In this document: in pieces, positions 9,516 through 18,889 of the stretch
Position numbering within the stretch: position 1 is the first letter of the stretch
Layout of the letters: every line of letters starts with the position of its first letter
DNA from: Thalassospira sp. HF15
GTDB lineage: Bacteria; Pseudomonadota; Alphaproteobacteria; Rhodospirillales; Thalassospiraceae
DNA length: 64,000 nucleotides
Direction of reading: 5' to 3'
Assembly (NCBI RefSeq): GCF_011806525.1
Contig: NZ_JAAVKI010000003.1
Coordinates: 496,001 to 560,000, forward strand
Translations under genes and position numbers: made by a program
The notes under the pieces: model-generated
Databases searched by the model: none
Told to the model about the DNA's origin: nothing
What the model saw: only the letters and a program-made list of their open reading frames with translations

Positions 9516-10186
9516 GCCATCATCTCCCGATATTTCGGAAGAACTTCAGCAGGCCGACCATCCAGCACGACCTTGCCGCCGTCAAACGCCAGCACCCGGT
9601 CATAATCGGCGATCAAATCCAGATCGTGCGACACCGTGATCACCGTCTGATCCAGTTCGGCAATCGCGCGTTGCACCCGGTTGCGATTGCGCAAATCCAA
9701 AAGCGTGGTTGGTTCGTCAAACACGATATAGCGCGGCTCCATCACCAACACGCCCGAAATCGCCAGCAACTGCTTTTGCCCGCCGCTCAGCAAATGGCTT
9801 GGATGGGTTTTGAAATCCTGAAGGTCATAACGCGCCAGCACTTCGTCAATGCGTCGATTGACTTCGTCTTTCGAAAGCTTCAGCGGCTTGAGGCCAAAGG
9901 CAATGTCTTCTTCGACCACCGGATAGACGATCTGGTTATCCGGGTTCTGAAACACAAACCCGACATGACGCCGAATTTTACGGCCGTCCTTTGCCGCATC
10001 GAGATCATCAACCAGAACCCGACCGGTGCTTGCAGTTTGCAGGCCATTGAGCAACCGGACAAAGGTGCTTTTGCCCGATCCATTCGCACCGACGATGCCG
10101 ATCCGCTTTTCGGTCAATTCAAGTGTGATGTCCTCAAGGACGCGTCGCTGGTCAAACTGCACAGAGACATTTTCAAGTCGGATCAT
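9512..10186 (-). CDS. bioM: biotin ECF transporter ATPase BioM
   Basis: About 224 aa from the chosen ATG at 10186 (MIRLENVSV), where ABC ATPase similarity begins. An upstream in-frame ATG at 10264 lies seven bases after the bioY stop and would add 26 residues; neither has a clear ribosome-binding site. Walker A is GANGSGKST, the signature is LLSGGQKQL, and Walker B is YIVFDEPTT. It energises biotin uptake by BioY through BioN. Confidence 0.88.
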   Translation of the reverse strand: MIRLENVSVQFDQRRVLEDITLELTEKRIGIVGANGSGKSTFVRLLNGLQTASTGRVLVDDLDAAKDGRKIRRHVGFVFQNPDNQIVYPVVEEDIAFGLKPLKLSKDEVNRRIDEVLARYDLQDFKTHPSHLLSGGQKQLLAISGVLVMEPRYIVFDEPTTLLDLRNRNRVQRAIAELDQTVITVSHDLDLIADYDRVLAFDGGKVVLDGRPAEVLPKYREMMA

Positions 10187-10270
10187 AAAGCTGCTGTCCG
10201 GGGTTATCTGGGAAGTGTTGGATGAGCGCAAATCGGGCGCAAGCACCAACATGCTTGCGCCCATAAGACG

Positions 10271-10819
10271 TTAGCCCGCCTTGGAAATCAAGGGATAGGA
10301 ACGCCGGACTGCAAGGCACACGACAGTCGCAATCACGACCTTGATCGCATCGCCGATCAGGAACGGTGCTGCACCGACGGTGGCCTGCCAATAGCTGATC
10401 TCGGCCACCACCGCGACCCAAGCATTGCCAATGGCATAGAGCACCACAATCCCGCCAAAGGCGATGGACAGGGCGGCATTGAAAACGTTCAGGCGGTTCC
10501 AGAACTTCTCGATCAGAAGCCCGATGACAAAGGCCGAAATGGCCCAGCCAAACATGAACCCGCCGGTCACACCAATCATCACGCCAAAGCCACCGCGCCC
10601 GCCGGACAAAAGCGGCAAGCCAACAGCAACCAGCACAAGGAAGAGAACAATCGAAAGCCCGCCACGACGGGCACCCAGAATGGCCCCGGCCAACATCGGG
10701 CCAAGCGACTGTGCGGTGACCGGCACACCGGTAACTGGAAGGGTGATTGGCGGAAACAGCCCAAGAACGGCGGTCAGGGCTGCAAACAGGGCGATATAGA
10801 CAATATCTTTGGTCTTCAT
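10271..10819 (-). CDS. bioY: biotin transporter substrate-binding protein BioY
   Basis: About 182 aa from the ATG at 10819 (MKTKDIVYIALFAALTAVLG). Six hydrophobic segments and motifs such as PVTGVPVTAQSLGPMLAGA and GGRGGFGVMIG identify the BioY S-component that binds biotin in the membrane. It is the first gene of bioYMN. An upstream in-frame ATG at 10858 is less likely. Confidence 0.9.
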   Translation of the reverse strand: MKTKDIVYIALFAALTAVLGLFPPITLPVTGVPVTAQSLGPMLAGAILGARRGGLSIVLFLVLVAVGLPLLSGGRGGFGVMIGVTGGFMFGWAISAFVIGLLIEKFWNRLNVFNAALSIAFGGIVVLYAIGNAWVAVVAEISYWQATVGAAPFLIGDAIKVVIATVVCLAVRRSYPLISKAG

Positions 10820-11016
10820 GTAACGGTTTCCCATTCCCGTTATAAGGCAGAACTGCAATCAACCCCTTGCGCAGAACTGCCTCTCGTTAACCGGTCCGCC
10901 CGACCGGCTCAACGCGATATGGGATACCCGCAAATGTCATCGACGCCAAGAAAAATGACACCGGATATCGCGCAGATCATCTTAGACAAACGCGATATCC
11001 AATGAATTTCAAAGCT

Positions 11017-11376
11017 TTACGCAGGATCCTCTTCGACAAAGGACTTAAGCCGCATCAGGGCAGATTCCCAACGTCCCGCCACCTGATCAAGATAGGCACG
11101 CGCTTCGGCCAGCTGTTCAGGGCAAAAGGCATACTGGCTTTCACGCCCGACCCGGTGGTTCTGCACCAATCCGGCGGCTTCCAGCACACGCAGATGCTTG
11201 GTCACCGCTTGCCGGGTCATATCGGCATCATCAGACAACACCGAGATCGAGCGCGGCTTGCCATCGGCCAGACGATCAAAGATCGCCAGCCGTGTGGGAT
11301 CGCCCAAAGCGGCAAACATGACGGAGAAATCCTTGTCATGTTTGCCATTGTCCGAATTATTTTCAGGTTTCTGCAT
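11017..11376 (-). CDS. ArsR-family transcriptional regulator
   Basis: About 119 aa from the ATG at 11376, which overlaps the upstream SRPBCC gene by 14 bases. The winged helix-turn-helix core ALGDPTRLAIFDRLADG ... MTRQAVTKHLRVLEAAGLV is typical of the ArsR subgroup paired with AHSA1/SRPBCC proteins. No metal-binding ELCVCDL motif is present, so it is unlikely to sense metals. It probably represses its own operon through the TGCAAC dyads upstream. Confidence 0.85.
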   Translation of the reverse strand: MQKPENNSDNGKHDKDFSVMFAALGDPTRLAIFDRLADGKPRSISVLSDDADMTRQAVTKHLRVLEAAGLVQNHRVGRESQYAFCPEQLAEARAYLDQVAGRWESALMRLKSFVEEDPA

Positions 11377-11809
11377 GTTTCTTGATGTTTTCAAGCTGGT
11401 GTTCCCAGCCATGTGTATTGGCCCGCAGCGCATCAGCAATGCGATGGAGTGGTAGATTATCAAATCCGGTTTCCCGCACCTTTACCGATGTCGTGCCGGA
11501 TGTTTCTTCAAGCCAGAATTCGACAAGGGTTTCAGGTTCCCCACTGTAATCGACTTCGGGGTCCACCGCATAGGGGTGCCATGTATAGGCAAAGTAACCC
11601 GGTTCCTCCATGGCCTTGATCGTCGAGTTCCATGGCACATGCGTGAAACCTTCGATGGTCATCATGCCCCTGGACACCTCGCCAACGACAAACGGGGCTT
11701 TGATATCAATCCCGAACCATGTGCCAAACTCCTGATGATCTGTCAGGGCCTGCCAGACACGTGAACGGGATGCCTTGATTTCAATCGACTTCTCAATGGT
11801 ATTTGACAT
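11363..11809 (-). CDS. SRPBCC/AHSA1-domain protein
   Basis: About 148 aa from the ATG at 11809 (MSNTIEKSIEIKASRSRVWQALTD). The whole protein is one START-like AHSA1 domain (motifs FGTWFGIDIKAPFVVGE and WHPYAVDPEVDYSGEPETLVEF). The family binds hydrophobic ligands and is often cotranscribed with an ArsR regulator, as here. The true ligand is unknown. Confidence 0.82.
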   Translation of the reverse strand: MSNTIEKSIEIKASRSRVWQALTDHQEFGTWFGIDIKAPFVVGEVSRGMMTIEGFTHVPWNSTIKAMEEPGYFAYTWHPYAVDPEVDYSGEPETLVEFWLEETSGTTSVKVRETGFDNLPLHRIADALRANTHGWEHQLENIKKHAET

Positions 11810-11811
11810 AG

Positions 11812-11829
11812 TGCAACCTCCTGGTTGCA
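11812..11829. promoter_or_regulatory. candidate ArsR operator 1
   Basis: TGCAAC-CTCCTG-GTTGCA is a perfect dyad lying over the ribosome-binding region of the SRPBCC gene. A bound repressor or the RNA fold would hide the AGGAGG. Confidence 0.65.
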
Positions 11830-11854
11830 TTTAAACTGCCAGAAGATATTTTTT

Positions 11855-11874
11855 ATGCAACTAAAAAGTTGCAT
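11855..11874. promoter_or_regulatory. candidate ArsR operator 2
   Basis: ATGCAAC-TAAAAA-GTTGCAT repeats the arms and 6-bp spacing of operator 1, with centres 44 bp apart (about four helical turns). It probably lies within the promoter. Confidence 0.65.
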
Positions 11875-11888
11875 TTTTTGTTTGGCCC

Positions 11889-11924
11889 TGAAAACACAAA
11901 CGCCCGACTGTTGCCAGCCGGGCG
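11889..11924 (-). terminator. terminator of the ure operon
   Basis: A 10-bp stem with one mismatch (11901-11910 with 11915-11924) lies downstream of ureG. On the minus strand it is followed by TTTGTGTTTTC. Confidence 0.6.
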
Positions 11925-12006
11925 ATGCGTGCTCCCGTCATCCTTGGGTCAATGCCGCTCTCAATGAAGCTGGCAAAGCCCGTGCAGCTTTCCGTATATC
12001 CCCATA

Positions 12007-12627
12007 TCAGGATGCTGCGGATTGGCGGAGCCCCCCTGTCTCGATGATGAAGTTTTTCACGTCTTCAAGGCCATCCATCGCCTTGAGGTTGGTGAACAGG
12101 AACGGCCGGTCGCCGCGCATTTTCTTGGCATCGCGATCCATCACACCCAGATCAGCACCCACCAGCGGCGCCAGATCGGTCTTGTTGATCACAAGCAGAT
12201 CAGAACGCGTAATGCCCGGCCCGCCTTTACGCGGGATTTTGTCGCCGGCAGAAACGTCGATGACATAAATCGTGATGTCGGCCAGTTCCGGCGAGAAAGT
12301 GGCAGACAGGTTATCGCCACCCGATTCAATAAAGATCGCCTCAAGCCCGGCATGCTTGGCCGCCATATCTTCGACCGCCGCCAGATTGATCGAGGCATCT
12401 TCACGAATGGCCGTATGCGGGCAGCCACCGGTTTCAACCCCGGCAATGCGATCAGCCGCCAGCGCACCTGATCGGGTCATGAATTCGGCGTCCTCGCGGG
12501 TATAGATGTCATTGGTGATGGCGGCGATGTTGAATTCATCGCGCATCGCCTTGCACAGGCGTTCCAAAAGGGCGGTTTTACCGGACCCGACCGGACCACC
12601 AATTCCGATACGAAGGGGAGAGCTCAT
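12007..12627 (-). CDS. ureG: urease accessory GTPase UreG
   Basis: This 206-aa SIMIBI-class GTPase delivers nickel to apo-urease with UreD and UreF. The P-loop is [12 protein letters not shown] (about 8-19), the nickel site is [11 protein letters not shown], and NKTDLAP is the guanine-recognition motif. It overlaps ureF by four bases and is the last gene of the operon. Confidence 0.96.
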   Translation of the reverse strand: MSSPLRIGIGGPVGSGKTALLERLCKAMRDEFNIAAITNDIYTREDAEFMTRSGALAADRIAGVETGGCPHTAIREDASINLAAVEDMAAKHAGLEAIFIESGGDNLSATFSPELADITIYVIDVSAGDKIPRKGGPGITRSDLLVINKTDLAPLVGADLGVMDRDAKKMRGDRPFLFTNLKAMDGLEDVKNFIIETGGLRQSAAS

Positions 12628-13334
12628 GATCTAAATAGCCTCGTATATTGGGTTTCGTGTTTCATCGACGTCCAGTCGACCATCGGTGCCGCGGCACCCA
12701 GATCGGCAAGGTCGGTTTTCATGGCGTGATCGACTGCAACTGTCACCGCCTGATCAAGCGATGACAGGGACCGCACACCATCTGTCTGACCCAGCGGCAC
12801 CAGGCGCACCGCACTGGACACAAGGTTTGCCGCCATCGCATGCAAATAGGCGGTCAGCGCATCACGCAGCGGTACATCAGACTGGGCAGCAGCAATTCCG
12901 ACCGCGACGGGATAGGATGGCAGGCGATCATCCTTGCGCATGGCACTGGCCCAGCGGGTGATCATGCCTGCGCCCCAGACCTTTTCCGTGGTCGAGACAA
13001 AGGCACGTCCTTGTGCGGTTGCTTCCAACGCCATTTCCGATGTGCCACGCCAACAATCGGCCTCAACCCCGATCTCAAACAGCGCGTTTTCATCTCTGGC
13101 ACGCGCAGCCCGCCACGCGGCACAAAACAGCACCGCATCAATCCGCCCGGCACCAAATTCCAGAACCCCTTCGACCCAGTTGATCAGGCTATCGGCCGAT
13201 GTCACCCGACCGTCCTCGACGGCATATTCCACGCCGTGCGAATAGGTATAGGCCCCCACCGGAAATGACGGGCTAAGCCACGTCATCAACCGCATCAGGC
13301 CAGTGGGATTAAGGGTCAGATCATCCGTGGTCAT
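12624..13334 (-). CDS. ureF: urease accessory protein UreF
   Basis: About 236 aa from the ATG at 13334 ([20 protein letters not shown]), overlapping the 3' end of ureE by 14 bases. The motif [23 protein letters not shown] is diagnostic. An upstream ATG at 13448 would read through the His-coding tail of ureE in another frame, producing a Met/Ile-rich leader that looks artefactual. UreF acts with UreD and UreG in nickel insertion. Confidence 0.93.
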   Translation of the reverse strand: MTTDDLTLNPTGLMRLMTWLSPSFPVGAYTYSHGVEYAVEDGRVTSADSLINWVEGVLEFGAGRIDAVLFCAAWRAARARDENALFEIGVEADCWRGTSEMALEATAQGRAFVSTTEKVWGAGMITRWASAMRKDDRLPSYPVAVGIAAAQSDVPLRDALTAYLHAMAANLVSSAVRLVPLGQTDGVRSLSSLDQAVTVAVDHAMKTDLADLGAAAPMVDWTSMKHETQYTRLFRS

Positions 13335-13881
13335 GGGTATGCCCGTGATGATGGGAATGCTTGTGGTCATGTGCTTGATCATCATGCTCGAAATGATCGT
13401 GGCCATGACTATGACCATGCGCGCCACCAAGCCCGTGATAGGCGCCATTCAACGGATCAAACGGGGCGATTTCATTTTCGACCACACCGCCAAGACCGGT
13501 GATCATGTCGCGCATCACATGGTCATCAATGATGCGCAAACGCCCGTCATTCAAAACCTGAACGGGCGTATGACGGTTGCCGATATGCCAGGCCAGCTTG
13601 GCGGTCGCAATCGGACCAGCCGCGGTAATGGTCAGAACCGGTTCTTCGGCCGCGCGGACGACGATCACCCCGCCATCCGCAAGGCGCAACCGATCCCCAT
13701 CCGCCAGACGCACCGCATGCGGCAAATCCAGCAGGAACGGCTCGCCCGCATCATCATGCAAGCGAATACGGCGACGATGCCGGTCGGAAAAGGCCAGCGT
13801 GACCGTGCCACGCACTTCGGATGTGTCGGCACGGTCAACCGGGATATGTTCAATAGCGTGACGCATGGACTTGTCTGCCAC
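13321..13881 (-). CDS. ureE: urease nickel metallochaperone UreE
   Basis: This 186-aa protein has the UreE N-terminal domain (LAFSDRHRRRIRLHDDAGEPFLLDLP) and a metal-binding domain (YHIGNRH-like WHIGNRHTPVQ). It ends in a long His/Asp-rich tail from about residue 155 with more than ten histidines, which stores or passes nickel. The repeated CAT codons of the tail overlap the ureF start. Confidence 0.95.
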   Translation of the reverse strand: MADKSMRHAIEHIPVDRADTSEVRGTVTLAFSDRHRRRIRLHDDAGEPFLLDLPHAVRLADGDRLRLADGGVIVVRAAEEPVLTITAAGPIATAKLAWHIGNRHTPVQVLNDGRLRIIDDHVMRDMITGLGGVVENEIAPFDPLNGAYHGLGGAHGHSHGHDHFEHDDQAHDHKHSHHHGHTHDHG

Positions 13882-13884
13882 CGA

Positions 13885-15597
13885 TCAGAACAGGAAGTAA
13901 CGCTGCGCCATCGGCACAACATCAACCGGCTGACAGGTCAGAAGTTCTCCATCCGCGGTCACCTGATAGGTTTCCGGATCAACTTCCATCGCAGGCAAAG
14001 CATCATTTAGCTTCATGTCCTTCTTGCCGATATTGCGCGTATTCGACACCGCCAGAAGGCCTTTCGACAGGCCGAATTCGGCAGCAATACCCGCATCGAT
14101 GCCCGCTTGCGATACGAACGAGAAGCTCGATTTTGCAAGTGCATTGCCATACGAGCCAAACATCGGGCGATAGTGAACCGGCTGCGGGGTCGGGATCGAT
14201 GCGTTCGGATCGCCCATCGCGGCTGCGGCAATCATGCCGGCCTTGATGACCATGTCGGGTTTGGTGCCAAAGAACATCGGTTTCCAGACAACAAGATCGG
14301 CGATCTTGCCAACTTCGATGGAACCGACATGCGCGCCAATGCCCTGCGCAATCGCCGGGTTGATGGTGTATTTCGCGACATAACGCTTGGCACGGAAGTT
14401 ATCATTGCCCGCACCGGCATCCTCGGGCAGTGCCCCGCGCTGCTTTTTCATCTTGTCGGCGGTTTGCCAGGTGCGGGTGATGACTTCACCGACACGACCC
14501 ATGGCCTGACTGTCTGAGGAGATGATCGAAAACGCGCCAAGATCATGCAGTATATCCTCGGCCGCGATGGTTTCACGGCGGATACGGCTTTCGGCAAAGG
14601 CAACGTCTTCGGGGATTTTCGGATCAAGGTGATGGCAGACCATCAGCATGTCCAGATGTTCGTCAATCGTGTTGACCGTAAACGGACGTGTCGGATTGGT
14701 CGAGCTTGGCAAGACGTTGGCTTCACCACACAGCTTGATGATATCGGGCGCATGGCCACCACCGGCACCCTCGGTATGGAAGGTGTGAATGGTGCGTCCC
14801 TTGAACGATGCACGGGTATGTTCGACAAAGCCGCTTTCATTCAAGGTATCAGTATGGATCATGACCTGCACATCAAGGTCATCGGCCACCGACAGGCAAT
14901 TATCAATCGACGCTGGCGTCGTGCCCCAGTCTTCATGAAGCTTAAGCCCACATGCCCCTGCCTTGACCTGCTCGATCAGCGATCCCGGCAGGGTCGCATT
15001 GCCCTTGCCAAAGAAACCGATATTCATCGGAATGCCGTCTGCTGCCTGCAGCATGCGGGCAATGTGCCACGGACCCGGCGTACAGGTGGTGGCGTTCGTG
15101 CCCGCTGCCGGGCCGGTGCCGCCGCCCAGCATGCTGGTCACACCGGAATAAAGCGCGTCTTCAACCTGCTGCGGGCAGATCCAGTGAATGTGGGCATCAA
15201 TGCCACCGGCGGTGATGATATTGCCTTCACCGGCGATCACCTCGGTCCCCGGACCAATGATGATATCAACACCGGGCTGCACATCCGGGTTACCGGCCTT
15301 GCCGATCCCGGCAATGCGGCCATCGCGAATGCCGATATCGGCCTTGATGATACCGGTGTAATCAAGGATCAGCGCATTGGTAATCACGGTATCGACTGCA
15401 CCATTGGCGCGCGTGGTCTGGGATTGCCCCATGCCATCACGGATCACCTTGCCACCGCCGAATTTGACTTCTTCACCGAGCGTAGTGAAGTCTTTCTCGA
15501 CCTCGATGATCAGGTCGGTATCAGCCAGTCGTACCTTGTCGCCCACGGTCGGGCCAAACATGGCCGCATAGGACGGACGATCAATTTCATAAGCCAT
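13885..15597 (-). CDS. ureC: urease subunit alpha (catalytic)
   Basis: This 570-aa catalytic subunit hydrolyses urea to ammonia and carbamate at a dinickel centre. It shows [23 protein letters not shown] with the lysine that becomes carbamylated (about K220), [31 protein letters not shown], and the active-site-flap region MVCHHLD. Length matches bacterial UreC. Confidence 0.98.
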   Translation of the reverse strand: MAYEIDRPSYAAMFGPTVGDKVRLADTDLIIEVEKDFTTLGEEVKFGGGKVIRDGMGQSQTTRANGAVDTVITNALILDYTGIIKADIGIRDGRIAGIGKAGNPDVQPGVDIIIGPGTEVIAGEGNIITAGGIDAHIHWICPQQVEDALYSGVTSMLGGGTGPAAGTNATTCTPGPWHIARMLQAADGIPMNIGFFGKGNATLPGSLIEQVKAGACGLKLHEDWGTTPASIDNCLSVADDLDVQVMIHTDTLNESGFVEHTRASFKGRTIHTFHTEGAGGGHAPDIIKLCGEANVLPSSTNPTRPFTVNTIDEHLDMLMVCHHLDPKIPEDVAFAESRIRRETIAAEDILHDLGAFSIISSDSQAMGRVGEVITRTWQTADKMKKQRGALPEDAGAGNDNFRAKRYVAKYTINPAIAQGIGAHVGSIEVGKIADLVVWKPMFFGTKPDMVIKAGMIAAAAMGDPNASIPTPQPVHYRPMFGSYGNALAKSSFSFVSQAGIDAGIAAEFGLSKGLLAVSNTRNIGKKDMKLNDALPAMEVDPETYQVTADGELLTCQPVDVVPMAQRYFLF

Positions 15598-15614
15598 TTA
15601 TTCCATCCCCCCGC

Positions 15615-15920
15615 TTAAAGCTTGCCGTTGATCTTGGCGTTAAAGCCGTAGACCGTGCCGGTGCCGGCATATTTCACCAGATTGACGTCGCGCGACTGGC
15701 CCGGTTCGAAACGAACCGCAGTACCGGCCGGGATATCAAGGCGAAAGCCACGTGCGGCTTCACGGTCAAAATCAAGACCCGGATTGGTTTCATAGAAATG
15801 ATAGTGCGACCCGACCTGCACCGGACGGTCGCCGGTATTGGCAACGGTGATGGTTTTGGTTTCACGCCCCTCATTGAGGATGAGGCTGCCTTCCTTGGTA
15901 ATGATTTCACCTGGAATCAT
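15615..15920 (-). CDS. ureB: urease subunit beta
   Basis: 101 aa, starting [20 protein letters not shown], the standard UreB start. HYHFYETN and [12 protein letters not shown] are family motifs. AAGGAGA precedes the start and it lies 11 bases after ureA. It forms the urease trimer-of-trimers with UreA and UreC. Confidence 0.97.
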   Translation of the reverse strand: MIPGEIITKEGSLILNEGRETKTITVANTGDRPVQVGSHYHFYETNPGLDFDREAARGFRLDIPAGTAVRFEPGQSRDVNLVKYAGTGTVYGFNAKINGKL

Positions 15921-15931
15921 GGCCTGTCTCC

Positions 15932-16234
15932 TTAGCGAATGGGTTCATGAACGGTCACAAGCTTCGTCCCGTCCGGGAAGGTCGCTTCGACCTGGATTTC
16001 GTGGATCATTTCGGCAATGCCATCCATCACCTGATCGCGCGTGATCACGGTCGCCCCGTCGCGCATCAGATCAGCAACAGAACGACCATCACGCGCACCT
16101 TCAACGACATAGTCGGTGATGATCGCGATCGCTTCAGGATGGTTCAGCTTCACCCCCCGTGCAAGGCGATTGCGCGCCACCATGGCGGCAACCGAAACCA
16201 GCAGTTTGTCCTTTTCGCGTGGCGTCAGATTCAT
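15932..16234 (-). CDS. ureA: urease subunit gamma
   Basis: 100 aa, starting [20 protein letters not shown], with [21 protein letters not shown] and the ending [18 protein letters not shown] lies upstream of the ATG. Separate ureA and ureB genes are usual in proteobacteria. Confidence 0.97.
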   Translation of the reverse strand: MNLTPREKDKLLVSVAAMVARNRLARGVKLNHPEAIAIITDYVVEGARDGRSVADLMRDGATVITRDQVMDGIAEMIHEIQVEATFPDGTKLVTVHEPIR

Positions 16235-16260
16235 GCCTGCCTACTCCTTGGCTTCATCAA

Positions 16261-17193
16261 TTAAATCTCCCACAAACGCGGCAAGCGTGCGGGAAGCCCC
16301 CTTGTTTGATGGCGGAATGTTTTCCACCACGCGCCATAGACCCGGCGCAATTTCATCGGATCACGCGCCATGAAACGTGCAATCACAATTCCCTTCATTG
16401 CGGTCGCGGCACACAGAACATCTTGCGCCTCCAACCCGTCTATTGCCTGTGTCAGACAGTCACGTGCTGCCTCAAGATTTTCTTCCGCGCCCTGCCCGAC
16501 CAGAATGGCGGTCGCATTGGCGCGTGCCCCGTCAAAGGCCGCTTCGTGATCAAGAATGCGCAACACATCGCCTTCAAGATGCAGCGCATCACGCCAGATC
16601 GGGCGACCGTCAATCGAAACATCCCACGCATCACGCGCCAGACCGGTCTTGAAAACCTCGCCGCGCGCAAGGCGACCAAACACCATCATCTCGCCGGCCA
16701 TGACCATGCCGGTACCAACTGCGCGCACGGTTGTTTTGCGTTTCAGGCGCGCCTGATCAAACAGGATGCTTTCATGGGGCAACCATTCAAGCCACCCGCC
16801 ATCGGCCACATCCAGATCAACCGACATTTCGCAATCCGGCCCGACCGACCGGTAAATCTTTTCTGCCGCCTGGGCTGTAAACAGTGCCGATGCGCCTGCC
16901 TCGACCTTGCCGGCAAAGGCCAGCTTGTCGCCACCGACCATGCCGCCCGAAGTGGTGACCAGAACAGCCGTCGTAAGGTCCCCGGCCATCGGGCGCGGGA
17001 ACAGGATTTTCATCGGGTCACGGTAATAAAGATGATCAAGTGCCGCATGCCCGCCCTGATGCGCCGCACCACTGCCCTGACGGAACGTCACCTCGGCCCG
17101 GCCATCGGTGATGATGCGGGCAGGCGTTGCTGGCGTTTCCATCTCCGCATTCGGATTTGCGGATGTTGTCGGTTCAAGTTTGCGAAGCTGCAC
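16261..17193 (-). CDS. ureD: urease accessory protein UreD
   Basis: This 310-aa protein forms the scaffold through which nickel reaches urease, in complex with UreF and UreG. Typical segments are GGMVGGDKLAFAGKVEAGASALFTAQAAEKIYRS and WLPHESILFDQARLKRKT. It is the first ure gene, about 190 bases after urtE in the same direction. Confidence 0.94.
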   Translation of the reverse strand: MQLRKLEPTTSANPNAEMETPATPARIITDGRAEVTFRQGSGAAHQGGHAALDHLYYRDPMKILFPRPMAGDLTTAVLVTTSGGMVGGDKLAFAGKVEAGASALFTAQAAEKIYRSVGPDCEMSVDLDVADGGWLEWLPHESILFDQARLKRKTTVRAVGTGMVMAGEMMVFGRLARGEVFKTGLARDAWDVSIDGRPIWRDALHLEGDVLRILDHEAAFDGARANATAILVGQGAEENLEAARDCLTQAIDGLEAQDVLCAATAMKGIVIARFMARDPMKLRRVYGAWWKTFRHQTRGLPARLPRLWEI

Positions 17194-17384
17194 AAAGACA
17201 CCTGACTAAAGCGGACCACTTACGGGACCTTAGGGCCAAACACATTCACATGGCTAACCCGAATACCAAGGGGCTACACAGCAAGATGCGGGCCAACCAC
17301 CAACACCCTGCCGATGCAGCGATTTTGGCGGTCTTTGGCCAGTTTGAAAGCACGCTATTTGCGCAAAATTTTGGCAAATGCTGA

Positions 17385-18080
17385 TCAAACAGTCAGATAG
17401 GCGCGGACTTTTTCGCGATCCAAAGTCTCTTTGGCACCTGAAAGAACAACCTCGCCACGTTCAAGCACGACAATCTCGTCAGCCAGTTCATGGGCAAATT
17501 CGAAGTATTGCTCCACCAGCAGGATCGCCATATCACCGCGATCGGCCAGCTGTTTGATGACGCGCTGAATGTCCTTGATGATCGACGGCTGAATACCCTC
17601 GGTCGGTTCATCGAGCACCAGCAGACGCGGACGTGTCACAAGTGCGCGCCCGATGGCCAATTGTTGCTGCTGCCCACCTGAAAGATCCCCACCGCGACGG
17701 CCCAGCATGTCGCGCAGTACCGGGAACAGCTCGAAAATCTCATCCGGGATATGGCGCAGGGGACGTGGCAACGCGGCAAACCCGGTTTCAAGGTTTTCCT
17801 TCACGGTCAGAAGCGGGAAGATCTCACGCCCCTGCGGGACAATCGCGATACCATTGGCCGACCGTCGATAAGACGGATCGCGCGAGATATCCTTGCCTTC
17901 CCATTTGATGTTGCCATCGGCAATCGGATGTTGGCCGACAACAGCGCGCATCAGCGATGTTTTGCCAACCCCGTTACGGCCCAGTACCGCTGTCACCTTG
18001 CCGGTTTCGGCATTTAGCGACACCTTACGCAACGCATGGGACGCACCGTAAAACAGATCAATATTGCTGACATCAAGCAT
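17385..18080 (-). CDS. urtE: urea ABC transporter ATPase UrtE
   Basis: This 231-aa branched-chain-type (LivF-like) ATPase has Walker A GRNGVGKTS, signature LSGGQQQQLAIGRAL and Walker B LLVLDEPTEGIQPSII. The GIQPSI variant after Walker B is typical of UrtE. It pairs with UrtD to power urea uptake. Confidence 0.95.
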   Translation of the reverse strand: MLDVSNIDLFYGASHALRKVSLNAETGKVTAVLGRNGVGKTSLMRAVVGQHPIADGNIKWEGKDISRDPSYRRSANGIAIVPQGREIFPLLTVKENLETGFAALPRPLRHIPDEIFELFPVLRDMLGRRGGDLSGGQQQQLAIGRALVTRPRLLVLDEPTEGIQPSIIKDIQRVIKQLADRGDMAILLVEQYFEFAHELADEIVVLERGEVVLSGAKETLDREKVRAYLTV

Positions 18081-18091
18081 GACAGTTTCCC

Positions 18092-18889
18092 CTAGCGTCC
18101 CAGATAAACTTCAATGACCCGCGGGTCATTCTGAACGTGATCAAGGCGTCCTTCCGCCAGAACCGATCCTTCGTGCAGAACGGTGACCTTGCAATCAAGG
18201 TCACGGACGAATTCCATGTCATGCTCAACGACCACAACGGAGTATTCCTTGGAGATCGACCGCAAAAGCTTCGCTGTTTCTTCGGTCTCGGAGTCCGTCA
18301 TCCCGGCAACCGGCTCATCGACCAGAAGAAGTTCGGGTTCCTGCATCAACAGCATGCCGATTTCCAGCCACTGCTTCTGCCCGTGCGACAGATTGGCCGC
18401 CATTTCATCACGCTTGTCTTCCAGCATGATGGTGACCAGCGCCTTTTCGATCTTGATCTTTTCCGCGTCACTAAGGCGATGGAACAGCGCCTGAAACACA
18501 CCGCGCCCGCCCGAACATGCCAAAAGCAGGTTGTCAAACACGGTATGGCTTTCAAACACGGTCGGTTTCTGGAACTTGCGCCCGATGCCCAGATTGGCAA
18601 TTTCGGCCTCGTCCATCTTGGTCAGGTCGATCTCGCTTTTAAACAGGACGTCGCCGGTATCAGGCCGGGTCTTGCCGGTGATGATATCCATCATCGTCGT
18701 CTTGCCCGCACCGTTCGGGCCGATAATGGCACGAAGTTCGCCCGGCTCGACATAAAAGGACAAGTTGTTCAGCGCCCGGAACCCGTCAAAGGTGACCGAA
18801 ACGCCGTCAACATAAAGGATGGTTTCCGACTTGGCGGATTTGACCTGTTCCTCGTCCGAGGCATTCATTTGAACAGCTGCTTCGCTCAT
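18092..18889 (-). CDS. urtD: urea ABC transporter ATPase UrtD
   Basis: This 265-aa LivG-like ATPase has Walker A GPNGAGKTTMMDIITGKTRPD, signature LSHGQKQWLEIGMLL and Walker B LLLVDEPVAGMTDSE. The signature SHGQKQWLEIG is characteristic of UrtD. The start overlaps the urtC stop by four bases. Confidence 0.95.
   Translation of the reverse strand: MSEAAVQMNASDEEQVKSAKSETILYVDGVSVTFDGFRALNNLSFYVEPGELRAIIGPNGAGKTTMMDIITGKTRPDTGDVLFKSEIDLTKMDEAEIANLGIGRKFQKPTVFESHTVFDNLLLACSGGRGVFQALFHRLSDAEKIKIEKALVTIMLEDKRDEMAANLSHGQKQWLEIGMLLMQEPELLLVDEPVAGMTDSETEETAKLLRSISKEYSVVVVEHDMEFVRDLDCKVTVLHEGSVLAEGRLDHVQNDPRVIEVYLGR

Noticed and set aside
10820-11016. BioR-type operator upstream of bioY
   Set aside because: Only a partial TTATAA was found; the palindromic BioR consensus is absent.
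17194-17384. Possible sigma-54 promoter (AGCACG-CTAT-TTGCG) between urtE and ureD
   Set aside because: It reads on the plus strand, opposite to both genes, and lacks the -24 GG.
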